Below, piece after piece: positions 7,828 to 16,393 of a stretch of 38,555 nt of DNA. A program made the translations under genes and the position numbers. Source of the stretch: JBDRNO01 sp043811005. Lineage in GTDB: Bacteria > Bacteroidota > Bacteroidia > NORP154. Where the stretch lies: contig JBDRNO010000056.1 of the NCBI GenBank assembly GCA_043811005.1, positions 1-38,555 on the forward strand. Reading direction: 5' to 3'. The notes beneath the pieces are model-generated. The model was not told the DNA's origin, ran no database searches, and was given only the letters and a program-made list of their open reading frames with translations. The first letter of the stretch is position 1; each line of letters begins with the position of its first letter.

Positions 7828-8187
7828 AATTATTTTATTAAATTGCGAAGCTATATTCTTACAACTTATCCTGTTGTCCATTCTGAAGAATCTTTACCCT
7901 ATGCTGTAAAAATACAAGTTGATGATCGTATAATAAGCTATTCGGGAGATACCGAATGGACAGATGTATTGATTGACGTAGCTAAAAATGCCGACCTCTT
8001 TATTTGCGGCACCAATTTTTTTGAACGTGAATCAACCGGACATTTGAATTATCAAAATATCGTTCAAAATAAGCACAAACTGGAATGCAAAAAGTTATTG
8101 CTCACACATCTTGGAGAGGAAATGCTAAATAATTTATCACAGGTTAAGATGGAATATGCTGAGGATGGTGATGTAATTAGTGTTTGA
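7807..8187 (+). pseudogene. 5'-truncated metallo-beta-lactamase-fold hydrolase fragment
   Basis: The frame encodes about 115 gene-derived residues: YPVVHSEESLPYAVKIQVDD, then IISYSGDTEWTDVLIDVAKN, ADLFICGTNFFE, a GHLNYQNI stretch and KKLLLTHLGEEM. These match the C-terminal half of the MBL-fold hydrolases related to RNase Z, including the SGDT metal-ligand motif and the late HLN and THLG histidines. The N-terminal HxHxDH metal site, which is essential in this fold, is absent, and upstream DNA does not encode it in any frame I could read. The first residues of the frame (ILSFSGN) come from repeat DNA. It is therefore most likely a pseudogene left by a deletion or rearrangement. Confidence 0.75.
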
Positions 8188-8244
8188 CCATAAAGTTATT
8201 AATAGTTATAAGTATTTTGTTTTCATATTAAAAATTGTTTGTAA

Positions 8245-8290
8245 TTGTGGTATGTAGAGACGAGGCATGCCTCATCTCTACATGCCACAA
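8245..8290. repeat. 46-bp imperfect palindrome centred on GCATGC
   Basis: The sequence reads outward from GCATGC (8265-8270) with nearly complete pairing over 23 bases per side, including GTAGAGACGAGGC on the left and GCCTCATCTCTAC on the right. The mismatches are of the T/C and C/T type that keep G-U pairing in RNA. It resembles the GTAGAGACG-type palindromes that I recall as common in Bacteroidota and cyanobacterial intergenic DNA. It stands about 50 bases before the TPR gene array. Confidence 0.85.
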
Positions 8291-8342
8291 TTCCTTATAC
8301 AAAACTCTGACTTTATAAGACAAGAACTAATTAATTTATTAA

Positions 8343-9731
8343 ATGAATAAATCCCGCCACATATTTTTCATCCTGTCTTTCTGCTTTTACCTCACAACTG
8401 CTGCTTGCTTTGCAGAACAAAGTACCATTGACTCTCTCGAGAACCTCCTGAGCCAAAACCAAGGGGCTCTACCTGACACTACCCAAATAAAAATCCTGAA
8501 AAAATTATGCTGGAATTACAAATACAGTGATCTGGATAAAGCTTTTTCATATTGTAGAAAATGCCTGACATTATTGAAGAAATCAGATGACAAAAGTGAA
8601 ATTGCTTCTGTAATGAATATATTTGGAGTATTATATAAGAATCAGGGAAAATATGATGAAGCTTTGGATCATTACCTGAAAGCTTTAAAAATACATGAAA
8701 CGTTAAATAATAAAAGTGGTATGGGAGTGAGTTTTGATAATATTGGTGAAATATATATTAAACATGAAGATTACGAAAAAGCTATTGAGTATTACCTGAA
8801 AGGATTAAAGAACAGAGAAGAAATAAGAGATCAAAATGGAATTGCATGGAGTTTGAATAATATTGGAATTGCATATTATTATCAATCCGACTATGACAAA
8901 GCAATAGATTATTTCCAGAGATCATTGGAAATAAAAGATAAACTTGGAGATAAGCAGGGGATTTCAATAAGTTTAAATAATATAGGGAGTATTTATTACG
9001 AAAAAGGTGATTATGAAAGAGCAATTTTTTATTATTCGCAAGCTTTGAAAATGGATGAAGAATTGGGAAGTAAACACGGTATTGCAACTCGTTTGCATAA
9101 TTTAGGGGAAATATATTCAAAACAGGGTGATTATCCCAAAGCCATTGACCACCTTCAGAGAAGCATAAAAGTTGCCAGCGAGATTGACCTGAAATATGTC
9201 TTAAAATTTGCATATCAAAATCTTTCTTTGGCTTATGCTGAACAACATAACTATAAAGATGCATATCAATATCATAAACTTTTTTCTGAGATAAAGGACA
9301 CTCTTTTCAACGAAGAAAAATCCAAAGAAATAGGTAAACTGGAGGCGAAGTATGAGATGGAAAAGAAGATGGCAGAGGAAAATGCCAAAGCTGAAGCAGA
9401 GGCAAAGGCGGAGGCGGAGAAAGTGAAGAGGAGGAATTTACTGCAGTATTCCGGCATATTGATATTTATCGTGCTGTTATTTGTTGGCGTATTCATGTTG
9501 GGTAGATTCTCTATACCTATTCGTTTAGCAGAAGGTTTGATATTCTTTACTTTCCTCTTGTTTTTTGAGTTTAGTCTGGTTCTGCTGGATCCATATATTG
9601 AAGAATTTTCACATGGTGCACCTGCTATAAAACTTGCGTTCAATGCCCTGCTGGCAGCGCTGATATTCCCCTTGCATTCATTCTTTGAGGAGAGATTGAA
9701 GCGCAAGATTATTTTGACAAAAAGTAATTAA
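8343..9731 (+). CDS. TPR protein with constant three-span membrane domain (array gene A, one module)
   Basis: 462 residues. A signal peptide ends near ACFAE. A short conserved N-terminal block follows (IDSLENLL..., then LKKLCWNYKYSDLDKAF) and then about six TPR units at a regular 40-residue spacing, each with NIGxxYxxxGDYxKAIxYYxxALKIxEELG. A linker starting LFNEEKSKEIGKLEAKYEME is Ala/Glu/Lys-rich and probably coiled. Three hydrophobic spans follow, at about residues 366-389, 395-420 and 430-449, and the end is basic (ERLKRKI). With an exported N-terminus the TPRs face the periplasm and the C-terminus the cytoplasm. The TPR-plus-linker part resembles Bacteroidota TPR histidine kinases, but no output domain is present. 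It is the first gene of a five-gene same-strand array; function unknown. Confidence 0.88.
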   Translation: MNKSRHIFFILSFCFYLTTAACFAEQSTIDSLENLLSQNQGALPDTTQIKILKKLCWNYKYSDLDKAFSYCRKCLTLLKKSDDKSEIASVMNIFGVLYKNQGKYDEALDHYLKALKIHETLNNKSGMGVSFDNIGEIYIKHEDYEKAIEYYLKGLKNREEIRDQNGIAWSLNNIGIAYYYQSDYDKAIDYFQRSLEIKDKLGDKQGISISLNNIGSIYYEKGDYERAIFYYSQALKMDEELGSKHGIATRLHNLGEIYSKQGDYPKAIDHLQRSIKVASEIDLKYVLKFAYQNLSLAYAEQHNYKDAYQYHKLFSEIKDTLFNEEKSKEIGKLEAKYEMEKKMAEENAKAEAEAKAEAEKVKRRNLLQYSGILIFIVLLFVGVFMLGRFSIPIRLAEGLIFFTFLLFFEFSLVLLDPYIEEFSHGAPAIKLAFNALLAALIFPLHSFFEERLKRKIILTKSN

Positions 9732-9790
9732 AGCGTGTTGCTACTTATTATTTAATATTTAGTAAGATATATAATTAGTAATAAAAAACT

Positions 9791-9865
9791 GTTGCTGGTC
9801 ACTGGTAAAATCCTTATAAAACAAGCATTACCGGCATAAACCAGCAGCCAGCTACCAGCAGCCAG
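9791..9865. repeat. GCTGG/CCAGC repeat between array genes A and B
   Basis: GTTGCTGGTCACTGGT at 9791-9806 is followed by ACCAGCAGCCAGCTACCAGC onward at 9840-9865, where the unit ACCAGCAGCCAG occurs twice. The two parts are partly complementary and could pair. Similar GCTGG-rich sequence lies at 30057-30095. It separates gene A from the tightly packed genes B and C. Confidence 0.6.
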
Positions 9866-9936
9866 TAGCTGTATATAATTTTTATAAGGAGATGACTTCC
9901 ACATCAATTTTTATAGGTAGCAACTTAAGTTAATTA

Positions 9937-11565
9937 ATGAAAAAATATACACTCATATACCCACTCATTCTTCTGTTTCACCTGTTGGAAGACAGGTTGA
10001 AAAATGGCTTGAACATTAGCGGAAGAAGAAGAGTGAGAGGTAATATAGTTAAATTGATCGTTGTTTTTTCTATTACAACAGCAAATACACTGTTTCAAAT
10101 TGAAAGCTCATGGGCAAAAAGCCGGTCAATGGTCGATAGCCTGGCTGATGAACTTGAACTGGTAAAAGGAGACCTGGATAAAGCAAAGATTCTGGATGCT
10201 CTCGCCTGGGAATATATTAATATTAACCCGGATACTGCTTATGTGATCGCTCAAAAACAATATGAATACGCTCAAATCGCAGCATCTTCAGTAGATGATA
10301 GCATAGCAGGTAAAGGCAGGGTGCAAATGGCGACAGCCCTGCATAACATGGGAGAGTCGCATGAAGCAAGGGGTAATTACCCGGAAGCCCTCGACCATTT
10401 TTTTCGCGGCTTAAAAATACTTGAAGAGGTAAACAATAAGCAAGGTATATTATCATGCCTGAACAGTATAGGTATCATTTTTAAGAACCAGGGGAATTAT
10501 CCTGAAGCTCTTAATTATTACTTTCAATGCTTAAAGGTAAGTGAAGAACTTAACAATAAACGAATAATAGGGGTAAGTCTTAACAATATAGGAATTGTTT
10601 ATATATTACAGGATAATTACAAACTAGCACTGGATTATTACATTCGTAGTTTAAATATAGAAGAAGAAATTGGCAATAAGCCTGGCATAGCGAGAACACT
10701 CACTAATATCGGTATTGTCCAACGCAAACTCGGCAATTATGATGAAGCGTTGGATTACTCTTTGCGTAGTTTGAAGGTGAAAGAAGAGCTCGGAAATAAA
10801 TCGAATATCGCTTCCAGCCTCATCACCATTGGTAATATTTACAGTGAGCAGGGTGATTATCCGGAAGCCCTTGATTATTATTTAAGAGCATTAAAAATAT
10901 ATGAAGAGACAGACAATAAAACAAATATAGCGCCAAGTTTAGGCAATATAGGGACACTAAAGATATTACAGGGTGATTTAACCGAAGGGATTGATTATTG
11001 CCTGAAAGAGCTTCGGCTTGCCAGGGAAATGGGGCATTTGCAATGGGGAAAATCTGCTTGTCAATGTTTATCGGATGGTTATGAAAAAATGGGTGATTAT
11101 AAACTGGCTTACGAATACCATAAGCAGTATAGTGAAGCTAAAGATAGCCTTTTCAACGAAGAAAAGTCTAAGGAAATAGGCAAGATGGAAGCGAGGTATG
11201 AAATGGAGAAGAAAATTGCTGAAGAGAAGACCAAGTCTGAAGTAGAAGCGAAAGCGGTGGCGGAGAAAGTGAAAAGAAGTAACTTATTGCAGTATTCGGG
11301 GATTTTGATATTCATTGTGTTGATGTTTATTGGTGTGTTCATTTTAGGCAGATTTGCGTTGCCTGTCCGTTGGGCAGAGGGATTGGTCTTTTTCACCTTC
11401 CTCTTATTTTTTGAATTCATGCTGGTTCTGTTAGACCCGTACATTGAACGATTCTCAGCAGGTGCACCTGTAATCAAGCTTGCTTTTAATGCTGTTCTGG
11501 CAGGATTGATATTTCCATTACATGCATTTTTTGAGGGGCTTTTAAAAAGACGGGTATTAAAATAA
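9937..11565 (+). CDS. TPR protein with constant three-span membrane domain (array gene B, one module)
   Basis: 542 residues with the same plan as gene A: about seven 40-residue TPR units (for example NIGNIYSEQGDYPEALDYYL), the NEEKSKEIGKMEARYEMEKK linker and three membrane spans at about 450-473, 479-503 and 513-532, ending LLKRRVLK. The membrane domain is of the ALPVRWAEGLVF subtype. The N-terminus is odd: instead of one signal peptide there are about 62 residues with two hydrophobic stretches (near 5-16 and 37-52) around a basic segment (LLEDRLKNGLNISGRRRVRG). That segment looks like the end of a preceding module plus a second signal peptide. Only seven bases separate it from gene C, so the two are almost surely co-transcribed. 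Confidence 0.88.
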   Translation: MKKYTLIYPLILLFHLLEDRLKNGLNISGRRRVRGNIVKLIVVFSITTANTLFQIESSWAKSRSMVDSLADELELVKGDLDKAKILDALAWEYININPDTAYVIAQKQYEYAQIAASSVDDSIAGKGRVQMATALHNMGESHEARGNYPEALDHFFRGLKILEEVNNKQGILSCLNSIGIIFKNQGNYPEALNYYFQCLKVSEELNNKRIIGVSLNNIGIVYILQDNYKLALDYYIRSLNIEEEIGNKPGIARTLTNIGIVQRKLGNYDEALDYSLRSLKVKEELGNKSNIASSLITIGNIYSEQGDYPEALDYYLRALKIYEETDNKTNIAPSLGNIGTLKILQGDLTEGIDYCLKELRLAREMGHLQWGKSACQCLSDGYEKMGDYKLAYEYHKQYSEAKDSLFNEEKSKEIGKMEARYEMEKKIAEEKTKSEVEAKAVAEKVKRSNLLQYSGILIFIVLMFIGVFILGRFALPVRWAEGLVFFTFLLFFEFMLVLLDPYIERFSAGAPVIKLAFNAVLAGLIFPLHAFFEGLLKRRVLK

Positions 11566-11572
11566 AAAAAAC

Positions 11573-14500
11573 ATGAAAAAATACATTTTAATATCACTAA
11601 TTCTAATCTTATATGCGAATGCCCTATTTGCCCAACCTTCAATCAGTCAGAAAAGAATCCCGGATATGGGTGTTGATTCACTTGAAATTATCCTTGATAC
11701 TGCCGGTGAAAATAAAACCAGGATCTTGATCTTAGAGAGATTGTGCTGGAATTACAGTATGGTAGATTATGAAAAAGCAATGCGTTATGGATTAGAATGC
11801 CTTGAGCTGAGTAAAAAACTGGACTATAGAGTAGCTGAGGGGATATTATATAGCCATTTGGGAATAATTAATTGCAATAAAGGAAGCTATGATACTTCAA
11901 TATATTATCATAACAAAGCTATAGAGATAAAGAAGGAACTGGGTCAAATGAAAGGGCTGTCTGCGTGTTTTAATAATATAGGGATAGTTTATGATATAAG
12001 AGGTGATTATTTTAAAGCTATAGAATATTATACCAGGTCAAATGAGATACAGGAACAACTAAACGATAAAAAGGAACTTGCATGCGGTTATAATAATATT
12101 GGTATTGTATATGATAATAAAGGAGATCATGAAAAAGCTCTTGAGTATTATTTGAAAGCCCTTGCCATTAATGAGGAAGCGAATGATGAAAAGGGTATAG
12201 CTTCGAACTATTCCAACCTCGCCACCTTTTACAACAGCAGGAAAGATTACAGGAATGCCGTTAGATACTATCAAAAAGCCCTTAATATTTATGAAGAGAT
12301 GGATATGCGGGATGGAGTTGGGATGATCTACAATAATCTTGGCAGCTTATATGAAGAAACCGGGGATAATGAACGTGCATTGGATTTTCAGATAAAAGGC
12401 TTGGAGATAAGGGAAGAAATGGGTGACAGGAAAGGCATTGCCACAAGTCTTCATAACATTGCAGGCTTGTATTCAAAAAAGAATGAATACCAGAAAGCAA
12501 AAGAATATTTTGAAAGAGCGCTGAATATCCGTGAAGAAATAGGGCATAAGCAAGGTATCGCATCAACTCTGAACAGTATTGGGAAACTTTACAACGACCT
12601 GGGTCAATTTAAAAAAGCCATTGAATATAACCTTAAGAGCTTGTCACTTTCATTTGAAATTGCAGATAAGATGATGATATCTGAAAATTACGGGAATTTA
12701 TCTCACACCAGTTCCATGATAAGGAATTATAAAAATGCTTATGAGTATCACAAGCTATATTCTGATTATACTGACAGCTTGTTCAACGAGGACAAATCCA
12801 AAGAACTTGGCAAGCTGGAAGCAAAATATGAGTTCGACAAAGCCCTGGCAATGAAGAAAAGAAAGGAAGAAGAACTGGATAGAATTGCAGCAGAGACTAA
12901 AGCGAGAAGGGATAACCTTCAATACTCGGGGATTTTTATTTTTATCGTGCTGTTATTTGTTGGTGTTTTCATGTTGTGGAGATTCTCAATACCTATTCGT
13001 TTAGCGGAGGGTTTGATATTCTTTACATTCCTCTTGTTCTTTGAATTTTCACTTGTACTATTGGATCCGTACATTGAGCAATATTCATCAGGAGCACCAG
13101 CTATTAAACTGGCGTTCAATGCAGTTCTTGCTGCATTGATATTTCCTTTACATGCTTTTTTTGAGGGGAAATTGAAGGGACGGGTAATGAATGTGAAAAA
13201 GAGTGAGATACAAGATAGATTGATAAAATCTATATTGATCTTTTTTCTCATTGTTTTTAATCCCAATCTTAAAACAACAAGCTCTTTTGCCCAGAACCAA
13301 CCTGTGATTGATTCACTTGAAAGTTTATTGAACTGCTCAATAAAGGACACTAATAAAGTGAAAGTTTTAAACAAACTGTCATGGGAACATCGTGTTTCTG
13401 ACTATAACATAGCTATACAATATGCCAACCGGGCATTAACGCTAGCTCAGAAAATTGAATTCGGAAAAGGAATTGCAGAAAGTATGCGCAATATTGGTAT
13501 TATTCATTCATATCAAGGTTCGTATGAAAAAGCGATAAATGCTCACCTGAAATCTATGCAAATCAGCAAAGAAATTGGCGAAAAAAAAGGTATTGCAAAT
13601 AGCCTTAATAGTATTGGAAATGTCTATCTATATCAAGGAGATTATGATAAAACCTTATCCTATTATCTGCAATCCTTAAAAATAAGAGAAGAATTAGGAA
13701 ACAAGGAAGATATTGCAATGAGTTTGGGTAATATTGGGATCGTGTATTATTATCAGCAGAACTTTGAAAAAGTAATTGATTATTACATACAATCTTTAAA
13801 TATCTACAAAGAAATAGGGCATAAACCTGAAATTGCAAGAAGCCTGAATAATATTGGAATTGTTTATGATGCTCAAGGCAACTACGAAAAAGCCATAGAT
13901 TTTTATCAAGAATCCTTAAAAATCAGTAAAGAACTGGGAAACAAAATTGAGATTGCATCAAGTTTACTTTGTATTGGTCTGATCAATAAGAACCTGGGAA
14001 ATTATGAAAAAGCAGCAGTGAATTACCAGCAATCACTAATAATATACGAAGAATTGGGCGATAAAAGAGAAATTGCATTAGCCATTAACAATATTGGAAT
14101 GTTGTATTTGGAACAGAATAAGGTCAAAAAAGCATTAGAGCATTTTAAAAGAAGTTTGGCAATTGTAATAGATATTGGTGCAAAAGATGATATAAAAGAA
14201 ACTTATGGAAATCTTTCATCAGCATATGTGATAAAAAACGATTACAAAAATGCATATGATTACTATCAACTCTATTCCAGGATGAAAGACTCCCTCTTCA
14301 ACGAAGAAAAATCCAAGGAAATAGGACGGCTGGAAGCAAAATATGAAATGGAAAAGAAGATAGCTGAGGAAAAAACCATAGCAGAAGCAAAGGCGAAGGC
14401 AGAAGCGGAAAGGCAAAAGAGAGGGAACCTGCTGCAGTATTCAGGGATTTTGATATTTATTGTGCTGCTATTTGTTGCTGTTTTCATTCTCGGCAGATTC

Positions 14501-14728
14501 TCTATACCAATTCGTTTAGCTGAGGGTATCGTGTTTTTTACATTCCTCTTATTTTTTGAATTCACGTTGGTTATGTTAGACCCGTACATAGAACGATTCT
14601 CAGCAGGTGCACCTGCTGTCAAGTTGGCTTTTAATGCTGTTTTAGCAGGATTGATATTTCCATTACATAGTTTTTTTGAAGAATTGTTGAAAAGGCGTAT
14701 TTTAAAAACAAAAAGGTATATTATTTAG
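11573..14728 (+). CDS. Double-module TPR membrane protein (array gene C, two fused modules)
   Basis: 1051 residues made of two complete modules in one frame. Module 1: signal peptide (MKKYILISLILILYANALFAQ), about eight TPR units, a divergent linker (EFDKALAMKKRKEEELDRIA) and three membrane spans near 450-472, 476-500 and 511-530. The junction (about 531-546) is basic (EGKLKGRVMNVKKSEIQDR). A second signal-peptide-like segment at about 547-572 (SILIFFLIVF, then SSFAQ) leads into module 2, with seven TPR units, the NEEKSKEIGRLEAKYEMEKK linker and three spans from about 953 to the end. An in-frame ATG at the junction (13189, MNVKKSEIQD) could allow module 2 to start on its own. The product may be a seven-span protein with two periplasmic TPR domains, or two proteins separated after synthesis by signal peptidase. 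Confidence 0.85.
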   Translation: MKKYILISLILILYANALFAQPSISQKRIPDMGVDSLEIILDTAGENKTRILILERLCWNYSMVDYEKAMRYGLECLELSKKLDYRVAEGILYSHLGIINCNKGSYDTSIYYHNKAIEIKKELGQMKGLSACFNNIGIVYDIRGDYFKAIEYYTRSNEIQEQLNDKKELACGYNNIGIVYDNKGDHEKALEYYLKALAINEEANDEKGIASNYSNLATFYNSRKDYRNAVRYYQKALNIYEEMDMRDGVGMIYNNLGSLYEETGDNERALDFQIKGLEIREEMGDRKGIATSLHNIAGLYSKKNEYQKAKEYFERALNIREEIGHKQGIASTLNSIGKLYNDLGQFKKAIEYNLKSLSLSFEIADKMMISENYGNLSHTSSMIRNYKNAYEYHKLYSDYTDSLFNEDKSKELGKLEAKYEFDKALAMKKRKEEELDRIAAETKARRDNLQYSGIFIFIVLLFVGVFMLWRFSIPIRLAEGLIFFTFLLFFEFSLVLLDPYIEQYSSGAPAIKLAFNAVLAALIFPLHAFFEGKLKGRVMNVKKSEIQDRLIKSILIFFLIVFNPNLKTTSSFAQNQPVIDSLESLLNCSIKDTNKVKVLNKLSWEHRVSDYNIAIQYANRALTLAQKIEFGKGIAESMRNIGIIHSYQGSYEKAINAHLKSMQISKEIGEKKGIANSLNSIGNVYLYQGDYDKTLSYYLQSLKIREELGNKEDIAMSLGNIGIVYYYQQNFEKVIDYYIQSLNIYKEIGHKPEIARSLNNIGIVYDAQGNYEKAIDFYQESLKISKELGNKIEIASSLLCIGLINKNLGNYEKAAVNYQQSLIIYEELGDKREIALAINNIGMLYLEQNKVKKALEHFKRSLAIVIDIGAKDDIKETYGNLSSAYVIKNDYKNAYDYYQLYSRMKDSLFNEEKSKEIGRLEAKYEMEKKIAEEKTIAEAKAKAEAERQKRGNLLQYSGILIFIVLLFVAVFILGRFSIPIRLAEGIVFFTFLLFFEFTLVMLDPYIERFSAGAPAVKLAFNAVLAGLIFPLHSFFEELLKRRILKTKRYII

Positions 14729-14830
14729 AAAAGATAAAATATAAAGATGAATGTGCGAATTGAGATACAACTGGCAATATATAATACGATAAATAATAAC
14801 AAACTAGAATAATTCACAAAGCTTATCATT

Positions 14831-16393
14831 ATGAAAAAAATAAAGTTTAAATCAGTACTTCATAATCATAGTGTTTTGATTGTCCTGTTTTACCTTTTAC
14901 GGTCTTTCAATTTTAGTACTTACTGCCAGGATCTTCAAAATATTGATTCTTTACAAAACCTTTTACAAACGGAAATCCATGATACTACCCGTGTTGACAT
15001 TTTGAACTCGATATGTTTCAAAATTAAGGGCTTAAATCCGGAGGAAGCCATTGAATACGGAAAGCAGGCACTGTCATTAGCCCGGCAAATTGAAGAAAGC
15101 TCAATCGAATCCATGAAGGACTTTTCCAAAAGGAATATTGTAAGAAGTCTGAATAATATTGCCGATTGTTATTATTATCAGGGTAATTACGATGAGGCGA
15201 TCATCTATTTTTTGAAATCAATGAGAATTTGTGAAGATATGGGATATGTAAAAATACTGGCAGCCACATTAAATAGTATCGGAATGGTATATGATGATCA
15301 GGGATACTATGCCAAATCCCTTGAATACCTTTTAAAAAGTTTGAAGATCACGGAAAACATAGAGGATAAATCTGTTGCAATGGCAAGTTCGTACAATAAT
15401 ATCGGGATCATATACTGGAACCTGGGAGAGCTGGACAAGGCACTGGAATATTATTTTAACTGTTTAAGCATCGTAAAAAGGTTTGGGTATCAAAAAGGTA
15501 TTGCTATGACTTACATTAATATCGGCAATATCCATCATGATAAGAAAAATTACGATATGGCTTTGGATTTCTTTTTCAAGGGAATGGAAATAAGTGAGGA
15601 AATAGAAGATCATAGGGGAATTGCCCTGGCTTATAATAATATAGCAAATGTTTACAGGGATATTGGAAATTACAACAGGTCGCTGGATTATCATTTCAAA
15701 AGTCTCGAGATAAAAAAGGAATATGCAGCCGGAACACTTGATATTGCAAGATCATACAACAATATTGGTTCAGTGTATAGTTCTTTGAATAATAATAAAA
15801 AAGCTATTGAATATATAGGGAAAGGTTTGAGTATAGCCGAGGAAGCAGGAGGCTATAAGCAGATGAAAAATGCATATAAGCTTATTGCGAATGTATATTC
15901 AGAGATAAAAGATTATAAAAATGCCTTCGAATACCATAAGCTTTATGCTGCAATGAAGGACAGTCTTTTTAACGAAGAAAAAAGCAAAGAGATAGGCAAG
16001 CTGGAAGCAAAGTATGAAATGGAAAAGAAAATAGCAGAGGAAAAAGCGATTGCAGAGGTGGAGGCAAAAGCGAAAGCGGAAAAACAAAAGAGGAGGAACC
16101 TGTTGCAGTATTCAGGTATTTTAATATTTATTGTGTTGATGTTCATAGGCGTATTCATGTCAGGCAGGTTTACTTTGCCTGTCCGTTGGGCAGAGGGATT
16201 GGTCTTTTTCACCTTCCTCTTATTCTTTGAATTCACCCTGGTTATGTTAGATCCGTACATTGAACGATTCTCAGCAGGTGCACCTGCCATTAAGCTTGCT
16301 TTTAATGCAGTTCTTGCGGGTTTGATTTTTCCGCTACATGCTTTTTTTGAAGGGCTTTTGAAAAGACGGGTATTATCCCAAAAGAAAACATGA
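14831..16393 (+). CDS. TPR protein with constant three-span membrane domain (array gene D, one module)
   Basis: 520 residues: signal peptide ending near STYCQ, the N-terminal block IDSLQNLLQTEIHDTTRVDI, about seven TPR units, the NEEKSKEIGKLEAKYEMEKK linker and three membrane spans near 424-446, 453-477 and 487-506. The membrane domain belongs to the ALPVRWAEGLVF-like subtype (here TLPVRWAEG), and at DNA level its last 200 bases are close to those of gene B. Its stop codon overlaps the start of gene E by four bases (ATGA), so translation of E is probably coupled. TPR repeats 1 and 5 carry small extra insertions relative to the strict 40-residue unit. As in the other array genes there is no visible output domain. 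Confidence 0.88.
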   Translation: MKKIKFKSVLHNHSVLIVLFYLLRSFNFSTYCQDLQNIDSLQNLLQTEIHDTTRVDILNSICFKIKGLNPEEAIEYGKQALSLARQIEESSIESMKDFSKRNIVRSLNNIADCYYYQGNYDEAIIYFLKSMRICEDMGYVKILAATLNSIGMVYDDQGYYAKSLEYLLKSLKITENIEDKSVAMASSYNNIGIIYWNLGELDKALEYYFNCLSIVKRFGYQKGIAMTYINIGNIHHDKKNYDMALDFFFKGMEISEEIEDHRGIALAYNNIANVYRDIGNYNRSLDYHFKSLEIKKEYAAGTLDIARSYNNIGSVYSSLNNNKKAIEYIGKGLSIAEEAGGYKQMKNAYKLIANVYSEIKDYKNAFEYHKLYAAMKDSLFNEEKSKEIGKLEAKYEMEKKIAEEKAIAEVEAKAKAEKQKRRNLLQYSGILIFIVLMFIGVFMSGRFTLPVRWAEGLVFFTFLLFFEFTLVMLDPYIERFSAGAPAIKLAFNAVLAGLIFPLHAFFEGLLKRRVLSQKKT

